A stretch of DNA of 64,000 nucleotides from contig CAJNDS010001469.1 in the NCBI GenBank assembly GCA_905221605.1, forward strand, positions 1 to 64,000, read 5' to 3'. Numbering within the stretch: position 1 is the stretch's first letter; each line of letters starts with the position of its first letter. Shown piece by piece: positions 30,763 to 41,411 of this stretch. Source of the DNA: Symbiodinium natans. Lineage: Eukaryota > Sar > Dinophyceae > Suessiales > Symbiodiniaceae. Below the pieces are notes generated by a model. That model made no database searches. It had not been told where the DNA came from and was given only the letters and a program-made list of their open reading frames with translations. A program made the translations under genes and the position numbers.

Positions 30763-31300
30763 AGGCACCCCTATTTTCGGAAGCCGCAAAAGGGACTCAC
30801 GCCCCAAGCCATTCACTACCACCCTTCGGATTTTGGGGGGGTCTTAGAGACTTCACCCAAAGGCTCCCTATGTAGTACCTTTTTGGGGTAGTAGACTCGA
30901 ATCCCCTGGCAACTAACCCCTAACGGAGCTATATTGGAGCCTTTGGGTAGGGCCCACAGAGTCCCTTGATCCAGGCATGTACGCGAGATCTTTTTTAGGA
31001 TCCCTAGGACCTCTAGATGATTTCAAACCGTGGATATTCCTGAATTATGGGGTCTTGGGCTCTCTGGGTAGGGTGCTGTAACTAGTATTTCGGTCTTTGG
31101 GGTGAAGTCTAGAGTTTGGGGCTTGGACTTAGGATTCCGGGCATTGGGGCTTGAGATATCTCCCCCTCACCTTCCTGAAATCCGATCCGTATACCCTAAA
31201 CCCTACCCAAAGGCTCCTACGTAGGACCTTTTGGGGGTAGTATACCAGAATCCTCTATAACTAGCCCAAAAAGGAACTACCTTGGAGCTGCGACTCCCTT
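30190..31300 (+). other. repeat-dominated stretch without a gene
   Basis: Contains family F (30270-30345), C tracts (30512-30575), a family J element with a C-run and a long A-run (30665-30790), family C copies (30855-30949, 31205-31289) and half of family D (31028-31068). Confidence 0.6.
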
Positions 31301-31336
31301 CACAGGGACTACGAGGTAAGAACTATCCCTCCCCCG

Positions 31337-31568
31337 CCCAAACCCGAAACCCTAAACCCTAAACCCTAAACCCTAAACCCTAAACCTGAAACCCTAAACC
31401 TGAAACCCTAAACCCTAAACCCTAAACCCTAAACCTGAAACCCTAAACCCTAAACCCTAAACCCTAAACCTGAAACCCTAAACCTGAAACCCTAAACCCT
31501 AAACCCTAAACCTGAAACCCTCAACCCTAAACCCTAAACCCTAAACCCTAAACCCTAAACCCTAAACC
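31337..31568 (-). repeat. long C tract with CCTGAAA variants
   Basis: About 33 units; the variant CCTGAAA is interspersed at intervals, suggesting higher-order duplication. Confidence 0.95.
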
Positions 31569-31576
31569 CTATCCAG

Positions 31577-31639
31577 GCTCAGCTGCAGTCGGCCTCCGCA
31601 GAACTGGGCGCCACGGAGGACGCGCTGCGAAGATTGGAG
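31577..31639 (+). CDS. candidate exon, coiled-coil-like
   Basis: Follows TATCCAG directly after a C tract and reads AQLQSASAELGATEDALRRL, then E before GTCTCC. A T tract starts 37 bp later (31677). Heptad-like composition and exact 21-codon length make it one of the better examples. Confidence 0.5.
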
Positions 31640-31790
31640 GTCTCCCCCCACGTGCTTGGCTTATGGAGTGAAGAGGGGTTTAGGGTTTAGGGTTTAGGGT
31701 TTAGGGTTTAGGGTTTAGGGTTTGGGACTTGATTATGGGGGCACTGGATGGTTGTGCAGTTCAGCTTCCCATCGTAGTGACGAGATTCAG

Positions 31791-31828
31791 GGCTAGGTTG
31801 GGTCAACTTGCAAGCGCTTTTTGACTTA
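31791..31828 (+). CDS. candidate short exon with consensus donor
   Basis: Follows GATTCAG, reads LGWVNLQALFDL and ends before GTAAGT. Confidence 0.4.
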
Positions 31829-32606
31829 GTAAGTAGGGTTTAGGATTTAGGGTTTAGGGTTCAGGGTTTAGGGGCAGTACTTCAGAGCCCAGGTTCAAAA
31901 AAGGGTTTAGGGGTAAGCAGGGTTAGGGTGGGATATGGAAATCATAAGAAGGTCTCTTACAGACGCCAAGTAGACTTCCTAAGTCAGAAGAGCCTCCAAG
32001 TAGAGTATGGGCGTTGTTTCTCTTGTGCTTTCTTGTGTCGCTGGCTGCGTTGGGGGTCTCACTCTTTTCAGCAGCCAAACCCAAAGCCCAGAGCCCAAAG
32101 CCTAAAGCCCAAAAGTCCAGTTTGGGATTTACAGTAGGGCTTAGCGTGCGGTAGACCCTAAGCCCTAAAACCCAACCCCTAAACCCCTAACCGCAGGTGA
32201 GCCCAGGCCAGGCTTGGAACGACCTGGCGCAGCTGGAAGTGCAGCACCCAGGGGTTGGTTCTCGGGTTTTCGTCGGGTTTAGGGGTTTAGGGCAGTCTAG
32301 GGTTTGTAGGGTTGGGTTTGCAGGGCTTACATGGTTTTACGGCGTTGGTGATTAGGGTAAACAGGGTTTTTTAGGCCTTTGCAGGGTTTTCGTGGGGTCT
32401 AATTGCAGAGGGTTATAGGGCTTAGGATGCTCTTAGGTGTATGTGAGTGTGTGCTGGCACTTAAGGATGACCATGGCCCCCTCTAAGGTACTAGAACTGG
32501 GTCCTTTCTAAGGGTTGAGGATATGTTGCCATGATAGGGTTATACAGTAAACGACATGGTGCCCTTATGGTGGTAGCTCAATGTCTGTCCCTTTGCAAGA
32601 ACCCAG

Positions 32607-32661
32607 ATGATGACACCTCATCTCTATAACTCCTGGCGAAACCAAAGCCGTGACTGTTCAG
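32607..32661 (+). CDS. candidate exon with telomeric GT donor
   Basis: Follows ACCCAG and reads MMTPHLYNSWRNQSRDCS, ending G before GTTTAGGG. Confidence 0.4.
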
Positions 32662-32698
32662 GTTTAGGGTTTGATTGTTTATAGGTTTCTGAAGCCTT

Positions 32699-32760
32699 GA
32701 GGAGGTGTCGCTCCAGTCCCCCGACATGCGGAACCTCATAACCGCCCATCCCTCCTAATC
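32699..32760 (+). CDS. candidate exon ending in a stop
   Basis: Reads EEVSLQSPDMRNLITAHPS to TAA. It lies 40 bp after the previous candidate. Confidence 0.3.
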
Positions 32761-33049
32761 TCAGACGTCCCAAAGCCTCAGCCCTGTGCTGCTATAGGGT
32801 TTAGGGTTTAGGGTTTAGGGTTTAGGGTTTGAGTGGCTCCTTTAAGCTATGCAGTTTGCAAGCACCCTAAACCATAAGCCCCTGTGGCGAGGTGTAAGGC
32901 TAGGCTACTCGGCAGGGAGCTTATGGCCTAAACCCTATCTTGCCCTTATTAAAATAGGGTTACTGGGCTCCCAAGCCATTGACCATCAAACCCTAAACCC
33001 TAAACCCTAAACCCTAAACCCTAAACCCTAAACCCTAAACCCTAAGCAA

Positions 33050-33105
33050 AGGCTCGGCTTGATCAGCTCCAGTGCAAGGGAATCGACTTTGCCATGCGCC
33101 CAGGG
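33050..33105 (+). CDS. candidate exon between inverted telomeric tracts
   Basis: Reads ARLDQLQCKGIDFAMRP and ends before GTTTAGAG; C tract 32988-33044 precedes. Confidence 0.35.
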
Positions 33106-33549
33106 TTTAGAGATTAAGGTTGGAACCTAAACCCTAGAACCCAGAACCCTAAATCCTAAACCCTAGAACCCTAAACCGTATTTCACCATGGGCCCTTAGT
33201 ATGGCCCCTTATCCTTCTTCTTTATAGGCATCCGAAGTCTGGGCCCTGTTGCTGTATAGTGTGGAGTTGGACTACATAACCAGGGGCCCAGATTAAGGGC
33301 CCGTACTTGGAACCGAGAGACTAGAGGTTATTAATTAGCTTTCCGTTGGGTTCAGAGTTTGGGGGGTCCTTGGGTCCTTCAGGTTACACACTGTGGAGAT
33401 CCTGAATAGAGTTGTAGACAAGATAGGGTTCCCCGTTTTTCTACCCCAAATCGAATAGAATCCCCTGAAAGGGACCCCTTAACAACAGTACCCCTGTTTT
33501 CGGAAACTCCCCTGTACTGTAGAGATCCTTAATAGTTGCACACTCTCGC

Positions 33550-33628
33550 GCCGCGCCTCAAAAGCCGGGTCGGTCCAATGGGGCCCGCGGCTCCCGGAGC
33601 GCAGTTCTGAGGGGTGCTGGGACGCGAG
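33550..33628 (+). CDS. candidate exon with GT donor
   Basis: GC-rich, reads APQKPGRSNGARGSRSAVLR, ending CGAG before GTGAAA. Confidence 0.35.
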
Positions 33629-33805
33629 GTGAAATCCCCCCTAAGTTGAACCTGCCCCCCCCCCCCCCCCACCCCCTTCTGCCTAATGTTAAATACCCCC
33701 CTGTATCCCTAAACCTAAACCCTAAACCCTAACCCTAAACATTCAATCTTCGGGGGCAGGGGGGGGGGGGGGTTGATGTTTATGTTAGGGAGAGGGGGGT
33801 TCCCA

Positions 33806-33895
33806 GAAGACGGTGCAGGAGGCCCGCAGGCGTCGGACTGCGGCTCCTCCAAGCAGGGGAAGGAGACCAGCCTGGTCTGCTTGTTCTTGACGCCT
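33806..33895 (+). CDS. candidate exon with telomeric GT donor
   Basis: Reads ASDCGSSKQGKETSLVCLFL and ends CCT directly before GTTTAGGG (33896). Confidence 0.35.
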
Positions 33896-34118
33896 GTTTA
33901 GGGTTTAGGGTTTAGGGTTTAGGGTTTAGGGCTCTCGGCTGGAATCCGAGGCGAACCAAGGGGAAAAAAGGGGCATGCAGGGCCACTTCTGCGCCCCAAA
34001 TTCCCATTCTATCTAAACAGGCAATAGTGGGCCCTTGCCTTGCCCTCAATAAGCCCCCGTAAATCTTATAAACCCTAAACCCGAAACCCTAAACCCTAAA
34101 CCCTAATTACACCCTTAA

Positions 34119-34222
34119 CCCGCGATGCGAACGTTGGACACTTCTTTCGGGATGCGGAAGCATCCTCCGACAAGGTGTCAATCACCGGCCTCACCGCCGA
34201 GGACTGGACTCCCAGTCTCTGG
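34119..34222 (+). CDS. candidate exon between inverted telomeric tracts
   Basis: Reads RDANVGHFFRDAEASSDKVS then ITGLTAEDWTPSLW before GTCGGT. C tract 34070-34105; T tract 34236-34270. Confidence 0.45.
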
Positions 34223-34387
34223 GTCGGTTTTGGGGCTTATAGGGTTTAGGGTTTAGGGTTTAGGGTTTAGCGGGTGCCTGGCAGTCAGCAAGTCCAGCTT
34301 GAAAGGGGTTAGGGTTTCAGAGGGCCGGGAATGCAATAGCCCCGATCTCCGCCTCTTGTCATATTTGGTTTGCTCTTTGTCTCTTCG

Positions 34388-34594
34388 GAGCCTCCTGCGT
34401 ACGATGCTGTTCGTGAATTCAGAAAGGAGGGCCGTGCAGGCATACTCTGATCACAAATAAAGACATGTCATGGTAGACTTTTCGGTAAGAAATCTCAGAA
34501 GTTTAGGCCTACTCCTGAGGACGAAGATGTGGCTCGGACCAAGCGCAGGCGCGCGCCGAGAAGTTGCATGGGCTCGCAAGCCTCAAGAATTTAG
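34388..34594 (+). CDS. two candidate exons, second with a basic motif
   Basis: First stretch (about 34388-34460) reads LLRTMLFVNSERRAVQAYSD. The second (34499-34594) follows ATCTCAG, reads KFRPTPEDEDVARTKRRRAP and stops at TAG inside a T tract. KRRRAP resembles a nuclear localisation signal. Confidence 0.4.
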
Positions 34595-34652
34595 GGCTTT
34601 AGGGTTTAGGGCTTTAGGGTTCAGGGTTTAGGGTTTAGGGTTTAGGGCCCCC

Positions 34653-34773
34653 TTGCTCGAAGGTTCATGGGTGCTGAACAGTTGGGTTGTAAGTACCCCA
34701 AGTAAGGTTATAAGTGATAACCATAGCTGCCTACGTATAACCCTCCTTACAAGTACCCATGAAACTCCAAGTA
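34653..34773 (+). repeat. hairpin element family A, compact copy
   Basis: Ends CTCCAAGTA only 15 bp before the candidate exon at 34789, so it would form the 3' end of an intron. Confidence 0.8.
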
Positions 34774-34788
34774 TTGTGTTCTTCTCAG

Positions 34789-34825
34789 ACAGGAGAAGTT
34801 TTCGAGGAACCCTTGACAATAGCAG
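34789..34825 (+). CDS. candidate short exon with GT donor
   Basis: Follows CTTCTCAG, reads TGEVFEEPLTIA and ends G before GTTGGT. Confidence 0.4.
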
Positions 34826-35455
34826 GTTGGTCCTACACTCTAAACCCTAAACCCTAAACCCTAAACCCTAAACCCTAAACCCTAAACCCTAAACCCTAAA
34901 CCCAGTGCATCCCCCTCCTTCTAGGTACCATTTAGGGGATGTTTCGTGGGGGGGGGGGGGTCCTTGCAGTGGAGTTCCACCTGAGTCTCCGCTGCTGTGG
35001 TGTTTGGATCCCCGGTTGCCAGTCTGTTTGCAGCTTGCTAGTGGGGTTAGGGTTTAGGGTTTAGGGTTTAGGGTTTAGGGTTTAGGGCTCCTAAACCCTA
35101 AGCCCTAAACCTTCATGGTTGTTGTGGTGACTGGAGTGGCGTGTGCTTTGAGTAAGTTGTCCCCACCTCGTGCACTTGTGTGAGTTGAACACCTGAAGCC
35201 CCAAGCCCGAAACCTGACACCCTAGACATTGTGTTATGAACATCTCCAGGCTTGCAATCCCTAACGCTCAGAACCCTCCCCGAACCCTTCATTGTAGATC
35301 AAACGCTCCAAAGCCTCAAACCCCAAATCCTAAACCCCAAATCCTAAACCTCAAACCCTTAACCCCAAACCCTAAACCCCAAACCTGAACTCCAAACCCC
35401 AAACCCCAAACTTGAAACCCCAAACCCTGAACCCTTGGTACAGCCTCCTTGGCAG

Positions 35456-35492
35456 GCAGCTGACAAAGGCCGTGGCCCAACTCCAGGACCAG
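35456..35492 (+). CDS. candidate short exon, coiled-coil-like
   Basis: Follows TTGGCAG and reads QLTKAVAQLQDQ before GTGCGC. C-type tract upstream (35320-35435), T tract downstream (35534-35575). Similar in style to 31577-31639 and possibly the same gene. Confidence 0.4.
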
Positions 35493-35786
35493 GTGCGCAC
35501 TGAGGGAGTCCCAAAGGAGCCGCTTAGACCCCTTGAGGGTTTAGGGCTTTTTGGGTTTTAGGGTTTAGGGTTCTTTAGGTGTTTTTGGGTTTTTAGGTTT
35601 TCGGGTAAGGAATATACCTCAAAACATGTTCGGGGATCTCTATCCCCAAGCGCTAAACCCTTCTTGGCAATGAATGGGATTTTGAAAGGCTCTCTGGGCT
35701 TTTGGGGTCAGGATACCCCAAGAATCTGCTGTAGGGTTTTTTTGGGGGTTTATAGGGTTTAGGTGCTAGGGATCTGTTCAGGGCTT

Positions 35787-36103
35787 GGCGACGGACGGAT
35801 CTCTGGTGGGCTTTCGACAGGAGTTTGCTGCGATCTTCCTAAGCCCTAGGAACCCTAAAAACCCTAAAACCCTAAGCAATCTTGCGCCTTAGTTTCAGAT
35901 CCAAGAGGCCAATCGCAGCGATACACTCCTCCCCCTATGCCCCAAACCCTAACTCCGATACCCCTAGACGACCGGATCTCGGGTGGACTGTCGATGTGAA
36001 TTACGGTTTAGGTTTTAGGGTTTGGGGTTTAGGGTTTAGGGTGCCCGAAGCTCCCAAGCCCCTAGCGCTGCACATCCTAAACCCCATGAATCCGGGCGCC
36101 TGA
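35787..36103 (+). CDS. group of candidate exons ending at 36103
   Basis: Blocks: GLATDGSLVGFRQEFAAIFL (from about 35787), IQEANRSDTLLPLC (from about 35904), PDLGWTVDVNY before GTTTAGG (about 36004), and VPEAPKPLALHILNPMNPGA to TGA at 36101-36103. Each is short; the order on one strand is the only link. Confidence 0.3.
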
Positions 36104-36179
36104 ACTTCAGACCCAAGAGTCCAAGAACACAAATGCACTCCGCCCCTAGACCCTACCTACACCCCAACTCTTCTATTAG

Positions 36180-36350
36180 GGTTCAGGGTTTATAGGGTTC
36201 ATAGGGTTTGTAGGATTTGTTGGGTTTATAGGGTTTATAGGGTTTATGGGGTTTATAGGGTGTATAGGGTTTATAGGGTTTATAGGGTTTACAGGGTTTA
36301 CAGGGTTTATAGGGTTTACAGGGTTTATAGGGTTTAGGGTTTAGGGTTAA
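36180..36350 (+). repeat. homogeneous TTTATAGGG array
   Basis: About 17 nine-base units (TTTATAGGG, some TTTACAGGG), a length variant of the telomeric unit. Minus-strand frames through it are low complexity. Confidence 0.9.
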
Positions 36351-36570
36351 CTCTGATACCCTAAGGTCCAACATCCTCTGAGGTTCTAAGGGGACTTACG
36401 TTGTCCCTTAATTCGGTCCCTTGCCTTCTTCAAAGGGTTCTGAAGTAAGGGGACCATGGAACTACCCCTAAACCCGAAACCCCTTAGAAGTCAACATACT
36501 AACAAGAACCATGTAACTACCCCTAAACCCTAAACCCTAAACCCTAAACCCCTTAGAAGGAAAGGCAAGG

Positions 36571-36630
36571 CTCCCTTGGCTCTGAGGTAGAAGCCGCCTT
36601 CGACCGACTGAAAAGCTCTCGTGCGAGCAC
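36571..36630 (+). CDS. candidate exon
   Basis: Follows GCAAG and reads GSLGSEVEAAFDRLKSSRAS to TGA. C tracts precede, a T tract (36658-36775) follows. Confidence 0.35.
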
Positions 36631-37200
36631 CTGACTTGTGCCGCAGGGAGCTAAGTGCGTAGGGTTTAGGGTTTAGGGTTTAGGGTTTAGGGTTTAGGGT
36701 TTAGGGTTTAGGGTTTAGGGTTTAGGGTTTAGGGTTTAGGGTTTAGGGTTTAGGGTTTAGGGTTTAGGGTTTAGGGCTTGGGAGGGGTCTAGGGTTCAGC
36801 GTGCCTTTAGGCTCTAAGGGTAGTTTCATGGGCCCTTAATATAGTCCCTTACCTCCTTTAAAGTTTGAAGTCTGCTGTATGGGCCCTTGGGTTGTATTGG
36901 GTACATAAGGGGTATATGAGGGGTTCCCTTTTAAGGGCCCAGGGTTTAGGGTTCCGGCCGGCTGCAACAGACCTGGTTGCAAAAAAAGGTTTGTGGGTTT
37001 AGGGTTGAGGTTTCTTCTTCTGACCCATACCAAACACTTGAGAGAGTCCTGGTGCACAAACGTGTTTGGTTGTGCTACAGGAGTTTCCGAAACTTAGGGG
37101 TCCCAGTTCAGGTTTAGGGTTTAGGGTTCAACCCGAAATCCTAACCCGTAACCCCGAAACCCCAAAAAGGAATTTCTCAATTTAGGATGAGTATTTTGGG

Positions 37201-37476
37201 GTGTGGGAGATAAAGAAGGGTCCCATAGTTGGTGAAATGCCCGTATCATGGGCTAAGCTGCGTGAGAATACCCGAAAGTACAACTCGCACGTATTAGCCA
37301 GGGACCTGATCATTAGGTTACTAGAACACTTAAGGACACACAATGGTCCCTGGAAGTATAGGGTGTATGTCCTACGAGAGAATGGACATGCTTTGCCCCG
37401 AGTTTGGTTTGTCATCGAGACACTGGTTTCGGTAGACTCGATGGTATGGCTACGTAGCCGCTGCCAGCCGCTCTGA
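37201..37476 (+). CDS. open frame related to a dispersed repeat
   Basis: 91 codons open (KKGPIVGEMPVSWAKLRENT, later YRVYVLRENGHALPRVWFVI). The stretch around 37310-37390 has a degenerate copy at about 25600-25690, so it may belong to a repeat element. Less GC-rich than the candidate exons. Confidence 0.35.
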   Translation: MWEIKKGPIVGEMPVSWAKLRENTRKYNSHVLARDLIIRLLEHLRTHNGPWKYRVYVLRENGHALPRVWFVIETLVSVDSMVWLRSRCQPL

Positions 37477-37488
37477 CCGCTGCGACAC

Positions 37489-37611
37489 AGGAATTCTGGC
37501 TGGGGGCATTACCCTGCACGTTGTACAGCCGAACCAGCTGCAAGATTGCTGGGAGCACTGCAGAGGTTCCCCTCCTGGGCCAGTCATCCCGAACGAAATA
37601 GTCTGCTCTTG
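37489..37611 (+). CDS. candidate exon, stop at 37611
   Basis: Follows GCGACACAG and reads ILAGGITLHVVQPNQLQDCW then CRGSPPGPVIPNEIVCS to TGA. An overlapping + frame is also open and the minus strand carries a longer one, so the frame is uncertain. Confidence 0.35.
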
Positions 37612-37650
37612 AATAGTGGCGGCTGTGCCTAGTCCGCAGGAGGCGGAGGC

Positions 37651-37897
37651 GTGACTCTTCAACCCCAAATCGCAGAAATTGAATTGTGCGAGCTTCGCAG
37701 TATTTACCTTAAAGAGGTCACTGTTCCTTCCACCACACTCCATACTCAAAGAACATTGATCTACTATTTGCCCCGGAACCCGCCAAGAAACAAAATACAA
37801 TCATCCCTATCTTGCCCTTCTGAGGAAGAGTATTCTGTTTTTTGTTTTTTTCGGCATTTCGTAGTTGATGGTGCAGGACTCAGGAGATGTCCAAGTC
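37651..37897 (+). CDS. candidate exon, 82 open codons, telomeric boundary
   Basis: Reads TLQPQIAEIELCELRSIYLK, EVTVPSTTLHTQRTLIYYLP and on, to a point where CCAG meets GGTTTAGGG. The third quarter overlaps a family Q piece (about 37810-37850), so only the first part is likely coding. Confidence 0.35.
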
Positions 37898-38298
37898 CAG
37901 GGTTTAGGGTTTAGGGTTTAGGGTTTAGGGTTTAGGGTTCAGGGTTCAGGGTTCAGGGTTCAGGGTTCAGGGTGTAGGGTTTAGGGTTTAGGGTTTAGGG
38001 ACTCAGAGGAGCCCTGACGGAGAGAGCCTGAATCGGGTCATCGGCTCCTCCTCCAAGTATCTGGTTCTTACGAATCCGAGGCTCTGAGTAGCTGTTGCAT
38101 TGAAACGTTTTGGGTGACCCTAAGCCCTACCCAAAGGCTCCAATGTAGTTCCGTTTTGGTGTAGATATAGGGGATTCTAGTATACTACCCCCAAAAAGGT
38201 ACTACATAGGAGCCTTTGGGTAAGCCCTAAGCCCTAAACCGGCCTCAATGCCTTACGCCAACAAGGCTTAAGTACTTGGACCGGTTGCCTTAGTGCAG

Positions 38299-38354
38299 CG
38301 GCCGAAACCTTCCTGGTCCGCTTTGTGGTTCAAGGCTCAGTGACTGTTATGCAC
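38299..38354 (+). CDS. candidate exon
   Basis: Follows TAGTGCAG and reads AETFLVRFVVQGSVTVMH to TAG. Confidence 0.35.
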
Positions 38355-38788
38355 TAGCCCAACCCACCTGTTAGAGTACCCTTAGTGTCAGCTTTTGTTC
38401 AAGGCCCCCTTAGTAGCTACCAATAACCCTAAACCCTAAACCCTAAACCCTAAACCCTAAACCCTAGGACCAAGAAGGTGCCCGGATAACATGCTTGCTG
38501 GGCTGCTCATAGACACATCTCGGAGTAGGCCCTTCTTCCCTCCGTTTATAAGGCGTAGGTTCCCTTGGAAGCCCCTTTAAGCCAAAGAGGATACCCTTTC
38601 AAATCCTAGGTTACTCTTCGGTCCACCGCTGTTTAATGTAGATGGTGGGTTTAGGGTTTAGGGTTTAGGGTTTAGGGTTTCTCCTCCAGGGTTTCTCTGC
38701 CAGGCACCTCTGCGGCTTTAGGGTGTAGGGTTTAGGGTTTCGGGTTTAGGGTTTCTAGGCCCAAACCCGAAGACCCTGAATCTTAAAG

Positions 38789-38946
38789 CGAGACTCTTCA
38801 AGGCCCTCGTACGGGTACTCAGAGCCAGTTTCGACCTTCCAGAAGTTCGGAAACTTCGAACTTCCAGAGCAGTAGATCAGGGCTTCGGCAGATTTGCCTT
38901 CTGCTCCTCGACACTTAGTCCCAGTTCCTGGCTCCTACTCGTATTG
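38789..38946 (+). CDS. candidate exon, 52 codons, telomeric GT donor
   Basis: Follows TTAAAG and reads RLFKALVRVLRASFDLPEVR, KLRTSRAVDQGFGRFAFC and a hydrophobic end (SSWLLLVL) directly before GTTTAGGG. C-type sequence precedes. One of the longest candidates fitting the C, exon, T pattern. Confidence 0.45.
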
Positions 38947-39124
38947 GTTTAGGGTTTAGGGTTTAGGGTTTAGGGTTTAGGGGTAATTCGGGAAAGGGGA
39001 ACTCCCACACACTGAGGCTGGGGAGGGCAGACAGGGTCCTTCCTGTCATCCCTCATCAGCCTAGTGGCTGCTCCCCTAAACCCCAAGCCCGAAACCCTAA
39101 ATCCGATACCCTAAGCTTCACCAG

Positions 39125-39198
39125 GCCTCGTTCGCAGCACTGCAGTATCAAGTGCGTTTCGCACAGGATAACAGGGAATCCAGCCTGCAGATTCGACC
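39125..39198 (+). CDS. candidate exon
   Basis: Follows CACCAG and reads ASFAALQYQVRFAQDNRESS then LQIRP. A 13-bp tandem duplication (AAGATTCGACCCT) follows at once. Confidence 0.35.
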
Positions 39199-39419
39199 CT
39201 AAGATTCGACCCTAAGATCCTCACAGCTCCCAGCCACCACATTGAGCCCAAGTAGTGCGACCCTTTGAGCTTTCCAGACCTCGTAAACCTAGGTAGGTCT
39301 GACACGTAGACGGCTCAGAGTTTAGAGAGCTCAGGATACTGGGCTTAATCACCACAGGGCCTGTTGAAGTGCGTAGGCGGCTTGGTAAAAGCCAAGCGGC
39401 CTGCGTACACCGGAGGCGC

Positions 39420-39865
39420 ATTCAGCTCCAGAGAGGAAAATGAGTGAACATGATGCCAAGCCAGCTCATCCCTAAGACCTACGGATAGTGTCACGAACGC
39501 CAAAAAGGGATCCACATGCACGAGACAAAACTCATTGAGACGCGTTGTCCATGCCCCTCACTCAATATCTTATACACATGTAGCACCTAAAGGGTCCATG
39601 TACCCTTAGGCCACCCATGTTGCGAGTGGGTTCCCCATCTGGCTTGTTGCACAAATGCTCGGGCCCATCGACTCTCAAACCGGGATAGTAAAGGCTTCGT
39701 CAAGACCTTTTCTACAACCCCCCCCCCCCCCCCCCCAAAAAAAAAAAAAGACAACAAAACATAAACAATGACAAAAACGCCAAAAGACATCGGGCATTCA
39801 TGAACTTAGGCCGTTTAAGTATTGGAAACATGGCTTTCTAGTCTAGGCACCTCCAAGTGGAGCAG
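39420..39865 (+). other. no clear gene; C/A homopolymers
   Basis: Weak exon-like frame at about 39430-39480, then a C-run plus A-run at 39718-39750, and a remnant of a family A arm (ACCTCCAAGTGG at 39849). Confidence 0.5.
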
Positions 39866-39870
39866 CGCAG

Positions 39871-40274
39871 GTAGACCTGGAAACAACCCATCCCAACGAC
39901 TTCGCAGTTCTTGTGGAGGCCGGTCACTCAGGGGTGGCGGTTGACTAGCTACCCCCTTGAATTATTGTCTTTATCCGGAGTTGTGTCTTGTGTTTCTCTA
40001 ACGCCGCAGAGAGCAACTCGATTTCTGGTGATCGTTCTGAGGGGAGTGTCGACGCACTCCTGCCAAGAACGATTGCGAGCTTCGAACGGGTGAGGACCCT
40101 GACAAAAATGCCAACCGAAATCTTGTATTCACTAAGCTTGATAACATGTAATGTATTCGAAGAGGGCATGGGGCTTGTGCAGGTTCGGGTGCTGTTGGTC
40201 TCTGGGCCTTACGGCCGTCAGGGTTCAATGTATCATGAGGTCGCTCTCAACCCTGTGCTGCACCTAGACTTCGG
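39871..40274 (+). CDS. candidate exon pair of an unknown gene
   Basis: Exon 39871-39939 follows GCGCAG and reads VDLETTHPNDFAVLVEAGHS before GTTGAC. Exon 40012-40274 follows CAGAG and is open for 87 codons (SNSISGDRSEGSVDALLPRT, later ILYSLSLITCNVFEEGMGLV), ending GG before GTTAGGG. The phases agree (0 to 0). Function unknown. Confidence 0.45.
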
Positions 40275-40435
40275 GTTAGGGTTTAGGGCTAACACGCTGA
40301 ACCCAAACACTGACTAACCCGAAGCTGTAAAGCCTCTCTCAGCACCCTAAACCCAAAAACCCGTGTGCAGTGCAGGTGGCAAAAGAAGGCCCCAACCACC
40401 CTCGTAACCCCCTAGACCCCAAGCCCCAAACTTAG

Positions 40436-40575
40436 GCGTGTGTGTGCGGAAGGGGGTGTAGGCCTGAAGAGAACCTCAGACTCTCCCCAGCAATTCCAGT
40501 CGTGCCACCAGTCGTTGTGCCAGAAACCCTGCGGAGTGGTCCGTCCAGCTATGCTGCCAAAAAAACCCCAAGCCT
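40436..40575 (+). CDS. candidate exon
   Basis: Open frame reads EGGVGLKRTSDSPQQFQSCH then QSLCQKPCGVVRPAMLPKK. A partial family B element starts at 40581. Confidence 0.35.
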
Positions 40576-40664
40576 CAAACTTGGGATGTTCCCCCCTTAT
40601 ACTCGTTACGAACAGTCCTGAATAGGGACGATAGTAGCCCTTATCGTAGTCCCTATTGAGAACC

Positions 40665-40980
40665 CCTAAACCATAAAACCCTAGAACCCTAAACCCTAAA
40701 ACCCAAAACCCTAAACCCTAACCCTGACGGGTGGACATCCCTAAACCCTAACACCCTAGAACCCTAAACCGTAAAACCCTAAACCCTAAACCCTAAACCC
40801 TAACCCTGACGGGGGGACATCCCTAAACCCTAAAACCCTAGAACCCTAAACCGTAAAACCCTAAACCCTAAACCCTAAACCCTAAACCCTAAACCCTAAA
40901 CCCTAAACCCTAAACCCTAAACCCTAAACCCTAAACCCTAAACCCTAACCCTGACGGGGGGACATCCCTAAACCCGAAAC
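40665..40980 (-). repeat. compound C-tract satellite
   Basis: Three copies of a motif CCCTGACGGG(T/G)GGACAT (about 40720, 40803, 40948), each followed by telomeric units including CCCTAGAA and CCGTAAAA variants. A higher-order repeat grown from telomeric DNA. Confidence 0.9.
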
Positions 40981-40982
40981 CG

Positions 40983-41067
40983 CCACTGAGGGGCTGCCTC
41001 CATCCGCAAAGGAAGAGGCGGCCTGGGAACCAAGAGCTGCTACCTCCATTCCCAGAGAGCCTTCGAG
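40983..41067 (+). CDS. candidate exon with telomeric GT donor
   Basis: Reads TATEGLPPSAKEEAAWEPRA then ATSIPREPS and ends AG before GTTTAGGG. The C satellite precedes and a T tract (41069-41102) follows. Confidence 0.45.
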
Positions 41068-41411
41068 GTTTAGGGTTTAGGGTTTAGGGTTTAGGGTTTA
41101 GGGGATATGGACGAGGAACCTTGAACTAGATTGGGGTCTTGAATCTGATTTGAGGTATGCTGAATTCCTTGTCGCTTGCGGGGGGGAATATGGGGGGAAA
41201 GGGTCCTTGAAAGGCTTTGGATTTAGGCTGTATAAGGTTTATGGGGATCCGAAACCCCGAGCCCTAAACCCTGAACCCTAAGCTCTAAATCCCTACTTCC
41301 CTTCTGTGTTGCTTAGGGCTTGGGTCTCGGGTGCATCGAGGACCATCCGCCCAATTGGGGTTTAGTGTTTAGGGGTTTTCATAGTACTTAATAAGCACTT
41401 GGCAGTGACAG

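Noticed and set aside
40665-40980. CRISPR-like array
   Set aside because: The repeats are telomeric variants with no unique spacers of constant length, in what is clearly eukaryotic DNA.
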